62,135 nt of DNA from Litoribacter ruber (lineage in GTDB: Bacteria > Bacteroidota > Bacteroidia > Cytophagales > Cyclobacteriaceae). This document shows positions 16,930-25,896 of this stretch, piece by piece. The notes beneath the pieces were generated by a model. It ran no database searches. It worked only from the letters and a program-made list of their open reading frames with translations, and was not told the origin of the DNA. The translations under genes were made by a program, and so were the position numbers. The stretch is from contig NZ_JAHBGI010000005.1 of the NCBI RefSeq assembly GCF_018500185.1, forward strand, positions 308,846 to 370,980. Direction: 5' to 3'. Position 1 is the stretch's first letter, and every line of letters begins with the position of its first letter.

Positions 16930-16957
16930 TTGAACAGTCGACCATGGACGGACAACC
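16930..16957. repeat. 7-bp periodic array, GAC-core family
   Basis: Four heptamers (including GTCGACC and ATGGACG) sit 14 bases from the GTACNNN array, so both families occur side by side between the symporter and the RibD-like gene. Confidence 0.55.
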
Positions 16958-17006
16958 TTGTAAAACCTTATTTAATTTTTAACTTAGGGTAATCACAACA
17001 TTTCTT

Positions 17007-17534
17007 ATGCGCAAGGTCATCTTATTTATCGCTATGAGCGTCGACGGATATATTGCCAAGAGCGACGACAATTTGGATTTTCTGCAGATGGTAGAAAGGC
17101 CGAATGAGGACTACGGCTATGCCGACCACCTCAACAATATAGACACGATCATATGGGGCAGAAGGACCTTTGACAAAATTCTGAAAATGGAGGGTAAGGT
17201 GCCGCATGTGGACAAAAAGATCTTTGTGGTTTCCAAGTCCGAAACGGGAAAGCGGGAGCATGCAGAATACCATCCCGACGCGGTCGGCCTGGTCCATTAT
17301 CTCCAAAGCCAGCCCGGCAAGGATATCTATTGCGACGGGGGCGCACAGCTCGTGACCGAGCTACTTCGCCACCAACTCATCGACCGCCTCATCATCAGCA
17401 TCATCCCCCACCTGCTCGGTGATGGCATCCGATTATTCAAAGAAGGCAATTTGGAGCAGAAGCTGATATTTAAAAGAAGTATAACCTATCCCTCTGGGTT
17501 GGTGCAGGTGTGGTATGATGTTAAAAAAGAATAA
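17007..17534 (+). CDS. Dihydrofolate reductase family protein (RibD C-terminal type)
   Basis: The 175-residue cytosolic protein begins MRKVILFIAMSVDGYIAKSD, the usual start of stand-alone RibD C-terminal domain reductases. It carries IIWGRRTFDKIL, KKIFVVSKS and an IYCDGGAQLVTELLRHQLID segment in which the glycine pair contacts NADPH in the family. These proteins are annotated as dihydrofolate reductase-like, but their substrates are mostly unknown. It stands alone with no riboflavin or folate genes nearby, so a specific pathway role is not supported. Confidence 0.8.
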   Translation: MRKVILFIAMSVDGYIAKSDDNLDFLQMVERPNEDYGYADHLNNIDTIIWGRRTFDKILKMEGKVPHVDKKIFVVSKSETGKREHAEYHPDAVGLVHYLQSQPGKDIYCDGGAQLVTELLRHQLIDRLIISIIPHLLGDGIRLFKEGNLEQKLIFKRSITYPSGLVQVWYDVKKE

Positions 17535-17583
17535 TTAAACCCAGACTAATTTAACCTGGCTTTTATTATTTGTATGTTCAGGC

Positions 17584-18438
17584 ATGAGATCTTGGATTAC
17601 AATTGGCTTTTTGAGTTTTTTCACTTTTTCTGCGTACTCACAAACTACGGAAATTGTGGGGATAATTTTTGACCGACATTCGGAAGAACCTATTCCTTTT
17701 GTGAACATTGCGCTACACAACTTCCTTCTTGGAACTGTCTCAGACTCTTCTGGCCAATTTACTTTAAACATTCAAAATGCTTCAGCATATGATTCCATTG
17801 AGGTCAGCAAACTTGGTTTTAAAGCAAAAAAGGTTTCAATTCAGGCATTTTTGACCAATGAAGAAAGCGGAGTTACAGCTATCTTCATGGACCAGCAAGC
17901 TTTGGAAATGAATGAATTTGTAGTTACTGCCAAACCTGGAACCAAGCTTAGACAAATAGGTAGGCTCAAATCAAAATCCAGATTTGGGTTCGCTTTTAAC
18001 CCTATGAAAACAAATGCATCTGAGAATTTGGGAAGAGAGGCAGGAATCAAAGTGGATAGCAAAAACCTTCCCTTTACAATACGTCAAGTCAAGTTTAATC
18101 TAGCCAATAATCAATTAGATCATGTGGTTTTTAGACTGAATATCTATAGGGAAAGTTTAGAAGAAATGGGACTTCCTGGTGAAAAAGTATTTGAGAAATT
18201 ATTTGATGTAATCAACCAGGAGAAAGGTGAAATTACCGTGAAACCCAATGACCTTCAGTTTTCAGAGACAATATGGGTAACCATTGAATTTGTAGGTTTT
18301 AATAATGATCAAAAAGCTGGCATCCTCACTATGCCAGTAGCCTTTCCATTTGGCAAGACAATCACTCGTCAAAATAGTCTAGGGGAATGGGCACTAATTA
18401 GTGGAGCTCCCAGTATAATGGTCGAAATTGAAGGCTAG
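17584..18438 (+). CDS. Secreted protein with carboxypeptidase-like regulatory domain
   Basis: The 284-residue protein has a signal peptide (MRSWITIGFLSFFTFSAYSQ). Residues about 23-110 form a CarboxypepD_reg-like beta-sandwich: EIVGIIFDRHSEEPIPFVNI, then GTVSDSSGQFTL and SIEVSKLGFKAKK. This domain usually precedes TonB-dependent barrels or DUF5686-type proteins in Bacteroidota. Here it is followed by a roughly 170-residue beta-rich part I do not recognise, with no barrel, so the protein is probably periplasmic. Its stop is about 55 bases before the amylase start. Codon use is more AT-rich than in the flanking genes. Confidence 0.65.
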   Translation: MRSWITIGFLSFFTFSAYSQTTEIVGIIFDRHSEEPIPFVNIALHNFLLGTVSDSSGQFTLNIQNASAYDSIEVSKLGFKAKKVSIQAFLTNEESGVTAIFMDQQALEMNEFVVTAKPGTKLRQIGRLKSKSRFGFAFNPMKTNASENLGREAGIKVDSKNLPFTIRQVKFNLANNQLDHVVFRLNIYRESLEEMGLPGEKVFEKLFDVINQEKGEITVKPNDLQFSETIWVTIEFVGFNNDQKAGILTMPVAFPFGKTITRQNSLGEWALISGAPSIMVEIEG

Positions 18439-18493
18439 ATCGAGTTTTATTATAGAAATCTTTATCTTCACTTTTCAAACCAAACCTATTGAC

Positions 18494-20422
18494 ATGATAA
18501 AGATTTCCCGATTATTCCCCTTATTCCTAATCCCCTTGCTTGCGGCATGTGCTATTGACAGCAGCAAAAAGGAAATTGTAGAATCTCCCTCCACCCCCTT
18601 TGACGCGCCTCCCGCATGGGCCAAGGAAGTAGTCTGGTACCAGATTTTTGTGGAGCGATTTCGCAATGGGGATCCGGATAATGATCCCACTCCGGAGGAT
18701 ATGGAGGGGGCATATCCGGGGTTTGTGCCCGAAGGGTGGAAGATTACACCCTGGACGCAGGACTGGTTTAGGCCCGACGATTATTTTGCCAACATGGATG
18801 GCAAGCAGGGCATAGGGGGCCACCCCATCACCGGGTTTGACCAGAAACTTCAGGTGCGTAGATATGGCGGTGACCTTCAGGGAGTGCTCGACCAGATGGA
18901 TTACCTGCAGGAGCTTGGGGTGACGGCCATATATTTCAACCCGCTAAATGACGCCCCTTCATTGCATAAGTATGATGCAAGGCATTGGAGACACATAGAC
19001 CGCAACTTTGGCCCCGATCCAGCAAAGGACAGGGAAACAATGGCCAATGAAGACCCTACTGACCCCGAAACCTGGGAATTTACGGAGGCCGATAAAATGT
19101 TTCTCAAAGTGATTGAGGAATTTCACAAAAGGGGCATCAAGGTCATTCTGGATTATTCCTGGAACCATACCGGCCACACTTTTTGGGCCTGGAAGGATGT
19201 GTTGAAAAACCAGGAGAAATCGCCTTTCGCCGAGTGGTATGAGGTCAAGCAATTTGATGACCCAAATACACCTGAAGATGAATTTGAGTTCAGCGGCTGG
19301 GCGGGTGTTCCTGACCTGCCGGAAATCAAGAAAACACAGTACATGGACCATGCTGATGGTATCCGCGCCTATGAGGGCAATCTTTACAGCAAGGAAGTGA
19401 AGGAGCACATTTTTGCCATCACCCGCCGTTGGATGGACCCCAACGGTGACGGCGACCCGTCTGATGGGGTGGATGGTTTCCGGTTGGATGTGGCAGCCGA
19501 AGTTCCTTTGGGCTTTTGGAGGGAATATAGAAAAGTAGTGCGCGAGGTCAATCCGGATGCCTTGCTGCTCGGTGAGGTCTGGTGGGAACAGTGGCCAGAA
19601 ACCATGATAGACCCGGAGCCTTTCCTGAGAGGGGACATCTTCGACTCCAACATGAATTACCGCTGGTACCGTGCGGCCAGGCATTTCTTCAACGCAGCGC
19701 CGGATGAACTACCTGCATCTGTATTTGTGGACAGTTTGGAGTTCTTTCGCCATAATTTACGGGAGGAAAGCAATTATGCCCTGATGAACCTGACAGCCAG
19801 CCATGATGTGCCCAGAACCCTGACTTCGCTTTTCAATAAAACCAAAAACAAGTACCAGGCAAAACCTGAAGACAATCCTGATTATAAAATCCACAAGCCG
19901 GATGAAGCCACCTATGCAACTTTGAGAATGCTGTTGGCACAACAGTTTACCTATATTGGTGCACCACACATTTACGCCGGGGATGAAATGGGCATGTGGG
20001 GCCCGGATGATCCTGGAAACAGGAAACCACTGATTTGGAAAGACTACGATTTTGAACCGGAATCCACCCATCCACTTGGTAAAGACAGGCCAACTGACGA
20101 AGTAAAGTTTGATGAGGAACTGTTTTCATATTATCAAAAACTGATCGGCATCCGGGCGGACAACCCTGCGTTGGTTCATGGCTCAATTGATTTCATTCTG
20201 ACTGATGATGACCACAAACTTTTAGCCTACAGCCGAAAGCATGACTCAGAGGAAGTCATTGCTGTATTCAATGCCGGCAATGAAACGCAAATCATTAATC
20301 TCCCTACGAAAAATGAAGGTTCCTATGAAGATGTTCTTGGAGGTATAGAAGTTAGAAGGGAAGGAGAAAATCTTGTTTTGGAATTGCCCGGCAGGACCGC
20401 CGCGGTGCTAGTTGGAGAGTGA
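18494..20422 (+). CDS. GH13 alpha-amylase family lipoprotein
   Basis: I choose the ATG at 18494 because it gives a clean lipoprotein signal, MIKISRLFPLFLIPLLAAC with Cys19. The 642-residue enzyme should hydrolyse alpha-1,4-glucans outside the inner membrane. All GH13 motifs are visible: the nucleophile Asp332 in GFRLDVA, the acid/base Glu361 in LLGEVWW and the transition-state Asp438 in LTASHDVPRT. The early KEVVWYQIFVERFRNGD motif resembles neopullulanase and cyclomaltodextrinase types. A C-terminal beta domain closes the protein. It has no Sus operon partners here. A long hairpin follows the stop codon. Confidence 0.92.
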   Translation: MIKISRLFPLFLIPLLAACAIDSSKKEIVESPSTPFDAPPAWAKEVVWYQIFVERFRNGDPDNDPTPEDMEGAYPGFVPEGWKITPWTQDWFRPDDYFANMDGKQGIGGHPITGFDQKLQVRRYGGDLQGVLDQMDYLQELGVTAIYFNPLNDAPSLHKYDARHWRHIDRNFGPDPAKDRETMANEDPTDPETWEFTEADKMFLKVIEEFHKRGIKVILDYSWNHTGHTFWAWKDVLKNQEKSPFAEWYEVKQFDDPNTPEDEFEFSGWAGVPDLPEIKKTQYMDHADGIRAYEGNLYSKEVKEHIFAITRRWMDPNGDGDPSDGVDGFRLDVAAEVPLGFWREYRKVVREVNPDALLLGEVWWEQWPETMIDPEPFLRGDIFDSNMNYRWYRAARHFFNAAPDELPASVFVDSLEFFRHNLREESNYALMNLTASHDVPRTLTSLFNKTKNKYQAKPEDNPDYKIHKPDEATYATLRMLLAQQFTYIGAPHIYAGDEMGMWGPDDPGNRKPLIWKDYDFEPESTHPLGKDRPTDEVKFDEELFSYYQKLIGIRADNPALVHGSIDFILTDDDHKLLAYSRKHDSEEVIAVFNAGNETQIINLPTKNEGSYEDVLGGIEVRREGENLVLELPGRTAAVLVGE

Positions 20423-20431
20423 TTTTTTAAT

Positions 20432-20491
20432 ACAGATTACACAGTTAAACACAGATTGGGATATACTTCTGTGGCCATCTGTGTAATCTGT
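20432..20491. terminator. Bidirectional hairpin between convergent GH13 and M20 genes
   Basis: ACAGATTACACAG at 20432-20444 pairs exactly with 20479-20491, and an inner CACAGA/TCTGTG stem extends the fold. A T-rich tract follows on the plus strand and an A-run precedes it, so it can terminate transcription from both sides. The ACAGATTACACAG motif looks like a dispersed repeat reused as a terminator. Confidence 0.6.
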
Positions 20492-20517
20492 TTTTATTTT
20501 TTATGCTCTTTTCCCCT

Positions 20518-21825
20518 CTAATTCTCTGTCAATCTATAGAGCAAAATTGCCGTGCGCTTCACGATATCTTCAACCGTACTCAAATCGACTGTCTCTCCTG
20601 GAGCGTGGGCTTTGGTGCCCATGACCCCCAGGCCATCCAGTCCGTCCACATATTCTGCAATGAAGGAAATATCCGCAGCTCCACGCCTTCCGGGATCGTA
20701 GGCCTTCACTTCCCCCTGTTCCAATTCTTGGCTTATTTGGCTCAGTGTGGCCAGCAAGGCCTTATTCCCCTCTGTAGGAGGCATGGCTGGGTAACCATCC
20801 TCAAATGTGATCTCCGCCTGGGTCTGAGGCAGGTTTTCTGCTACGATTGCTTTCATTTTCTCCCTAGCCCGCTCTTTTTGTTCTTCTGATAGAAACCTGA
20901 GATCACCTTTCACTATGGTGGTGTTGGCCACCAAATTGGTTTTCCCAGAAGCCACCCCGGCTGTCCCCCCATCTTTTAGCTCCACTTGGGTGCCGCCCAG
21001 AATAAGCCCTGGATTGTAGGTCAGGTTTTCCTCCTGCAGTTCCTCATAAAAACGGTTCAATATCCTTGAAGCTTCATAAACGGCTCCTGCCCCACTGCCT
21101 TCCCTAAAAATCCCCGAGGAATGGGCTTGTTGCCCTTTCACCTGAAGCTCCCAGCTACTGCTGCCCCTTCTGGCAACGGTAGCATAATTGAACCCAGTGC
21201 CGGTCTCAAAACCCAAGCCTATATCACTCCTTTGGGCCAGCTCTACAATATCCTTTCTAGTTATATCCAATGGCCGCCCAGGTGCTTCTTCATCTCCGTG
21301 AAAAATCACGATGATGTTGCGGTTTTTCAGTTCATCGGCCTCCTTCATGGCTTTTAGGGCATATAATATAACCATGTTTCCACCTTTCATATCGTTTACT
21401 CCGGGGCCAGTAGCCGTGTTTCCTTCCCTCGACCATTTCTGAAAGGGGCTATCAGGTTCAAATACTGTGTCGATATGGCCGATGAGAAGCAGGGTTTTCC
21501 CTTCTCCCCCCTTGATCTCACCTATCAAATGCCCTCCACGCTCAATCCCCTCCGGCATATCCACCCAGCGGGTTTCAAACCCAAGCTCATCCAGCATTTC
21601 CCTGTAAATGGCTCCCACCTCTTGAACTCCTGCGGTATTATAGGTGCCACTATTGATGTTGACTGTCTTTTCCAGAAAGTCAATGGAGGCCTCATGGTTT
21701 GCCTCCACCCGATCAAGAATCTTTCTTTCAGCAGTACTAATCTGTTGCCCTTGGCTCCAAATAGGCGAGAGACAGAAGACAGGCAAAAGCATCATTTTTA
21801 GGAAATCCAGCGGAAGTTTTATCAT
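20518..21825 (-). CDS. M20 family metallopeptidase, secreted
   Basis: The 435-residue protein belongs to the glutamate-carboxypeptidase-like M20 peptidases, two-zinc enzymes that cleave C-terminal residues or N-acyl bonds. Metal-site motifs are in order: LIGHIDT (His117, Asp119), GVNDMKGG (bridging Asp145), HGDEEAPG (Glu179/Glu180), ETGTGF, and a final KAHAPGETVD histidine. The dimerisation domain lies between about 215 and 330. An N-terminal hydrophobic stretch ending at SQGQQ indicates export. It stands alone and converges on the amylase gene. The substrate is unknown. Confidence 0.85.
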   Translation of the reverse strand: MIKLPLDFLKMMLLPVFCLSPIWSQGQQISTAERKILDRVEANHEASIDFLEKTVNINSGTYNTAGVQEVGAIYREMLDELGFETRWVDMPEGIERGGHLIGEIKGGEGKTLLLIGHIDTVFEPDSPFQKWSREGNTATGPGVNDMKGGNMVILYALKAMKEADELKNRNIIVIFHGDEEAPGRPLDITRKDIVELAQRSDIGLGFETGTGFNYATVARRGSSSWELQVKGQQAHSSGIFREGSGAGAVYEASRILNRFYEELQEENLTYNPGLILGGTQVELKDGGTAGVASGKTNLVANTTIVKGDLRFLSEEQKERAREKMKAIVAENLPQTQAEITFEDGYPAMPPTEGNKALLATLSQISQELEQGEVKAYDPGRRGAADISFIAEYVDGLDGLGVMGTKAHAPGETVDLSTVEDIVKRTAILLYRLTEN

Positions 21826-21907
21826 CGGGTTATGCGCTTTAATTTGTAAATTGAAGTACTTAATCTAGTCAAAGTTTCGATAAAGTAGAAATATAACCCA
21901 CAATTCT

Positions 21908-22720
21908 ATGAGACAATGGTCCTACCTTTTCATACTGTTTCTTTTTTCCTGCATGCAAAACCAGCAGGAGTCCTTGACTTCCCTTACTTTCCCGGAAGAA
22001 GGTAAATGGGTGGACCTGAGCCATGATTTTTCCTCCGAAACCCTCTACTGGCCTGCAGAACCGGAAGGGTTTCGGATTGACACAGTGGCCGAGGGGATGA
22101 CCGATGGGGGATACTATTACTCGGCTTTTTCCTTTTGTGCCCCTGAGCATGGTGGGACGCACCTGGATGCCCCGATCCACTTTGCCGAAGGCCGCAAAAG
22201 TGTGGATGAGTTGGACCTCGAGGATCTGACAGGACCAGCTGTAGTGGTTGATGTTTCCGAAAAAGCATTGGCGGACAGGGATTATCTGGTAACACAAGCT
22301 GACATTCAGGACTGGGAAAAAGTGCATGGCATCATGCCGGAAAATATAATTCTCCTGATAAAAACCGGGTTTGGGCAATTTTATCCGGATGCGGAAAAAT
22401 ACATGGGCACCGAAAAGAAGGGAGAAGAGGGGGTGGCCAACCTACATTTCCCGGGTCTGGACGGGGAGGCTGCGGCCTGGCTGGTGAAGGAAAGGAAAAT
22501 CAAGGCTGTCGGCATTGATACCCCCAGTATAGATTATGGCCAATCGAAGGACTTTCTTGCCCATCGGAAGCTAATGGAGGAAAACATCCCGGCATTCGAA
22601 AACGTGGCCAAGCTCGACCAGCTCCCGACAAAAGGAATCTACGTAGTGGCTTTACCCATGAAGATCAAAGGTGGCTCAGGGGCTCCACTGCGCATTATCG
22701 CACGAGTACCGGTGGACTGA
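21908..22720 (+). CDS. Cyclase family protein (kynurenine formamidase-like), lipoprotein
   Basis: The family hydrolyses amides or esters such as N-formylkynurenine at a metal site. The motif HGGTHLDAPIH is visible at residues 81-91, giving His81, His85 and Asp87 as metal ligands plus His91. The family's second half appears as DTPSIDYGQSKDF near 200 and VALPMKIKGGSGAPLR near the end. The 270-residue protein starts MRQWSYLFILFLFSC, so it is probably a lipoprotein. That location makes tryptophan catabolism unlikely. It is divergent from the M20 gene. Confidence 0.82.
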   Translation: MRQWSYLFILFLFSCMQNQQESLTSLTFPEEGKWVDLSHDFSSETLYWPAEPEGFRIDTVAEGMTDGGYYYSAFSFCAPEHGGTHLDAPIHFAEGRKSVDELDLEDLTGPAVVVDVSEKALADRDYLVTQADIQDWEKVHGIMPENIILLIKTGFGQFYPDAEKYMGTEKKGEEGVANLHFPGLDGEAAAWLVKERKIKAVGIDTPSIDYGQSKDFLAHRKLMEENIPAFENVAKLDQLPTKGIYVVALPMKIKGGSGAPLRIIARVPVD

Positions 22721-22849
22721 AGAAAAGGGGCACAAGGGCATGAAGGAAAAAAGGCCACAAAATCGTCGCACTGAGACTCGACCATCCCAAAAAAAGGTTA
22801 AACAATCGAAAACAATTAAAATGGTAGCAAAGAGCGGTGGGTGCTGAAA

Positions 22850-22877
22850 GTACTTGGTACCTGGTACTTCGTACAAA
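22850..22877. repeat. 7-bp periodic array, GTACNNN family
   Basis: Four heptamers (GTACTTG, GTACCTG and relatives) lie in the 228-base spacer between the cyclase gene and the cold-shock gene. The spacer otherwise contains only the cold-shock terminator. Confidence 0.7.
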
Positions 22878-22895
22878 GCATTTCCGGCACAAAGA

Positions 22896-22927
22896 AAAAG
22901 GCCATCTCCTAATGGAAATGGCCTTTT
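22896..22927 (-). terminator. Rho-independent terminator of the cold-shock gene
   Basis: AAAAGGCCAT at 22896-22905 pairs with ATGGCCTTTT at 22918-22927 around a 12-base loop. On the minus strand, 21 bases after the cspA stop, it gives a GC stem followed by a T-run. Confidence 0.75.
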
Positions 22928-22948
22928 CAATTCTTGATAATTTATAAA

Positions 22949-23140
22949 TTATACACGGCTTACATTTACCGCGTTTAATCCTTTTCTGCCTTCTTGAAGA
23001 TCGTAAGTAACCTCATCATCTTCTCTAATCTCGTCGTTCAAACCTGATACGTGCACGAAGTACTCTTTGTTTGAATCTTCTTCAATAATGAATCCGAATC
23101 CCTTCGCATCATTAAAAAATTTTACTGTTCCTTTGTTCAT
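22949..23140 (-). CDS. cspA: Cold-shock domain protein
   Basis: The 63-residue protein is a single cold-shock OB-fold that binds single-stranded RNA or DNA. Both RNA-binding motifs are present: RNP1 as KGFGFI (residues 13-18) and RNP2 as YFVHV (27-31). MNKGTVKFFNDAKGFG is the usual start. Proteins of this type act as RNA chaperones during cold or stationary phase. It is a single-gene unit with its own probable promoter and terminator. Which of the CspA-E functional types it represents cannot be decided. Confidence 0.92.
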   Translation of the reverse strand: MNKGTVKFFNDAKGFGFIIEEDSNKEYFVHVSGLNDEIREDDEVTYDLQEGRKGLNAVNVSRV

Positions 23141-23159
23141 AATATTTGTTATTTATACC

Positions 23160-23167
23160 CAAAGCTA
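23160..23167 (-). promoter_or_regulatory. Probable -7 box of the cold-shock gene promoter
   Basis: On the minus strand this reads TAGCTTTG, matching the Bacteroidota -7 consensus TAnnTTTG. A TTG lies about 22 bases further upstream as a weak -33 element. The start codon is only 20 bases away, so the leader would be short. Confidence 0.4.
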
Positions 23168-23315
23168 CATACTCTAACCCACATTAGTTCAACCATTTTG
23201 ATATTTATTTTAAAACACGGCTTATAAACGTTTAAACGTACTTTATTTATAAATTAAATATTTTTGTGATTTCTAAAATTCGTAAATTTAGTATGAGTTT
23301 ATACCTGCCATCGGA

Positions 23316-23967
23316 ATGGAAAAGGTTTCAAAATATAGTCTGGTTCTATTGACCATTCTTTTGGTGGCCCTGTTAATGCATGCCTCCATTTCTGAATTAA
23401 AGCTCTTGGTTGCCGTCCAGTCCGATGAGGAGCTGAAAGCCTCCAAATCCTTTCAGTATCAATACCCACTTTTTCATGTTTTAGCCTTTCTCCATATCCC
23501 GGTAGGTTTGATATTCTTAGTGACTGGTGGGTATCAATTCATTCCTGTTTTCAGAAAAAGGTATCACCAGACACACAAAACGGTAGGGAGAATATTTTTG
23601 GTTTCCAGCCTAATTGTTTCCAGTACAGCTATAACAATGGGCATATTTTATCCCTATGGAAATTATCTGGAAAGCCTGAACCTCAGCAGTTTTTGGCACC
23701 TATCTGCTTGGCGGCACCTACTGGGCCTATCTCCATGCGAGAAAGCGGAATTTCGTCCAGCATCAAAGGTGGGTAATCAGGGTTTACTTTATTTCCCTTT
23801 CGGTGGCCAGCATACGGATTATCGCCTCGATGGGCATAATCATGACCGGCAAAAGCCTGCAGGAGGTGCTGGGAGTATCTTTTGTTATGGCATTTCTGCT
23901 TCACTTTTTGGCCGTGGAAGTCTGGATCAAATATCAGGGGAGGGTCTTGAGAACTCCACTGGGATAA
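23316..23967 (+). pseudogene. DUF2306 membrane protein gene with a +1 frameshift
   Basis: The first about 126 codons encode a DUF2306-type membrane protein: TM helices, then FLHIPVGLIFLVTGGYQFIP and RKRYHQTHKTVGRIFLVSSL. At the five-T run 23690-23694 the original frame stops looking like protein. Removing one T restores the family's C-terminal half, with GTYWAYLHARKRNFVQHQRW, three more hydrophobic segments and a stop at 23965-23967. Read without correction, the first frame ends at 23987 with a nonsense tail. A true mutation, a phase-variable tract or an assembly error would all look like this. The function of the family is unknown. Confidence 0.75.
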
Positions 23968-24044
23968 AAACGTGCCTTCACACTTAGCATGTTTAAACAA
24001 TATTCTGTAAATTTCTATTTGATAAAACAAAACCATAAAATCCT

Positions 24045-25853
24045 ATGCAAAAATTTACTTTTCTATTTTTGGCAACCATGGTTTTTCTTGGACTGCAGGA
24101 AACCCATGCCTTTCAGGAGAAAGATGCCGCGCTCAACAAATGGCTTGACGAGCAATATGAGGAATTGGTCATGATGAGCCCCCTCCAATTGACATCGCAG
24201 GGTCGAAAGGAGCGATACGATGAAATAGACGACATGAGCGAACAGGCCGAGGAAGAGCGTCTTGCCTGGCTTGAAAAGAGCGTTCAGGAGATGGAGGCCA
24301 ATTTCAGCAAAGACGAATTAAGCCCCGAAGCACAAGTGTCTTATGAGCTTTGGAAATATCAATACGAGATGGCCAAAGAGGATGTGGAGTTCCGGCGCTA
24401 TCCCTACGTTTTTGAGCAGATGCGCGGCAGCCACACCTTTTTGCCCAACATGCTGATCAATTATCACCGGGTTGAGGATGTTTCCGATATGGAAGCGCTG
24501 ATTTCCAGAATCAGGGCCTCAGGCAGGGCGATGAACCAGCTTTTGGAAAGAGCTATCCTGCAGGCCGACATGGGCATACGCCCGCCAAAATTTGCTTATG
24601 AAATTGTGATCAAAGAAGCCAAGGGCTTGATTGCCGGCCAGCCTTTCGAAGAGGATGGCGAAGAGTCACCGCTATATAAAGATGCAATTGGCAAAATCGA
24701 AGCTTTGGAAGAAAAGGGTGAAATCGACAGCGATAAAGCTTCGGAACTTCGGCAACAAACAGAGGCAGCTCTGAGAGAAGACTTCAAGCCTGTGTATGAG
24801 GAGATGATAGCCTGGCTAGAAAGTGAGTTGCCAAATTTGGAGGAAAAACCAACGGGCGTCAGCCGCCATCCAAATGGGGATGCCTATTACCAGCATCGGT
24901 TGCGAGCTTCTACCACCACTGATATGAGTGCGGATGAAATTCACCAGATCGGTCTTGATGAGGTGGCAAGAATCCAAGAGGAGATGAAGCAGATCATGGC
25001 CGACGTGGAGTTTGAGGGTGACCTCCACGAGTTTTTTGAGTTTATCAACACCGATGAGCAGTTTTTCTATCCGAATACGGATGAAGGCAGGCAGGGCTAT
25101 ATCGATGATTCGAAGGCATTTTTGGACGCACTTACGGAGAGACTTCCCAACTATTTCGGCATTCTGCCAAAGGCCGAGCTTGAGGTCAAAAGAGTGGAGC
25201 CGTTTCGTGAGCAGGATGGTGCCCCGCAGCATTACAGCCGTGGCACGCCCGATGGCAAGCGTCCAGGTACTTACTATGCCCACCTTTCTGATATGAAGGC
25301 TATGCCTAAATCCACCATGGAGGGAGTGGCCTATCACGAAGGGAACCCAGGCCACCATATGCAGATTTCCATTGCCCAGGAATTGGAGGACATTCCGAAA
25401 TTCAGAACCCAAATGGGTTTCAATGCCTACGTGGAAGGCTGGGCGTTATATTCAGAAATCCTTGCCAAAGAGATGGGCGGATATGAAAACCCTTATTACG
25501 ATTTTGGCCGTTTGGTCAATGAAATCTGGCGGGCCATTAGGTTGGTGGTAGACACCGGTTTGCATAGTAAAGGTTGGACGGAAGAGCAGGCCGTAGAGTA
25601 CTTTAAAGAAAACAGCTCCATTTCTGACGGGGCGATTCGAGCGGAAGTTCGCCGCTACATGGTCATCCCCGGTCAGGCAACGGGCTATAAAATCGGTATG
25701 CTGAAAATCCAGGAGCTCCGCAAAATGGCCGAAGAAGAGCTTGGAGACGATTTTGACATCAAGGGCTTCCACGACACCGTCCTAGGCGGAGGCGCCATGC
25801 CCCTCGACCTCCTTGAAAGAGAGGTCAAAAGATGGGTGAAAGAGAAAAAGTAA
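24045..25853 (+). CDS. DUF885 family protein, secreted (putative zinc hydrolase)
   Basis: The 602-residue protein has a signal peptide ending near THAFQ. DUF885 proteins carry a zincin-like H-E-x-x-P-G-H-H motif, seen here as AYHEGNPGHHMQ with His431 and Glu432. Upstream lies the family's YYQHRLRASTTTDMSADEIH segment, and downstream EGWALYSEILAKEMG, which supplies further conserved acidic residues. It is probably a periplasmic peptidase or similar hydrolase, though no activity is firmly assigned to the family. A second DUF885 gene at 55234-56925 is a distant paralogue. It is followed by a lipoprotein gene after 43 bases, possibly co-transcribed. Confidence 0.85.
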   Translation: MQKFTFLFLATMVFLGLQETHAFQEKDAALNKWLDEQYEELVMMSPLQLTSQGRKERYDEIDDMSEQAEEERLAWLEKSVQEMEANFSKDELSPEAQVSYELWKYQYEMAKEDVEFRRYPYVFEQMRGSHTFLPNMLINYHRVEDVSDMEALISRIRASGRAMNQLLERAILQADMGIRPPKFAYEIVIKEAKGLIAGQPFEEDGEESPLYKDAIGKIEALEEKGEIDSDKASELRQQTEAALREDFKPVYEEMIAWLESELPNLEEKPTGVSRHPNGDAYYQHRLRASTTTDMSADEIHQIGLDEVARIQEEMKQIMADVEFEGDLHEFFEFINTDEQFFYPNTDEGRQGYIDDSKAFLDALTERLPNYFGILPKAELEVKRVEPFREQDGAPQHYSRGTPDGKRPGTYYAHLSDMKAMPKSTMEGVAYHEGNPGHHMQISIAQELEDIPKFRTQMGFNAYVEGWALYSEILAKEMGGYENPYYDFGRLVNEIWRAIRLVVDTGLHSKGWTEEQAVEYFKENSSISDGAIRAEVRRYMVIPGQATGYKIGMLKIQELRKMAEEELGDDFDIKGFHDTVLGGGAMPLDLLEREVKRWVKEKK

Positions 25854-25896
25854 AGACATTTTTCATTATATTGAAACACACTTTTAGCGCACAATC

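Noticed and set aside
23228-23239. 12-bp palindrome ACGTTTAAACGT between the cold-shock and DUF2306 genes
   Set aside because: AT-rich palindromes of this size are expected by chance in such spacers, and its position does not fit either promoter clearly.
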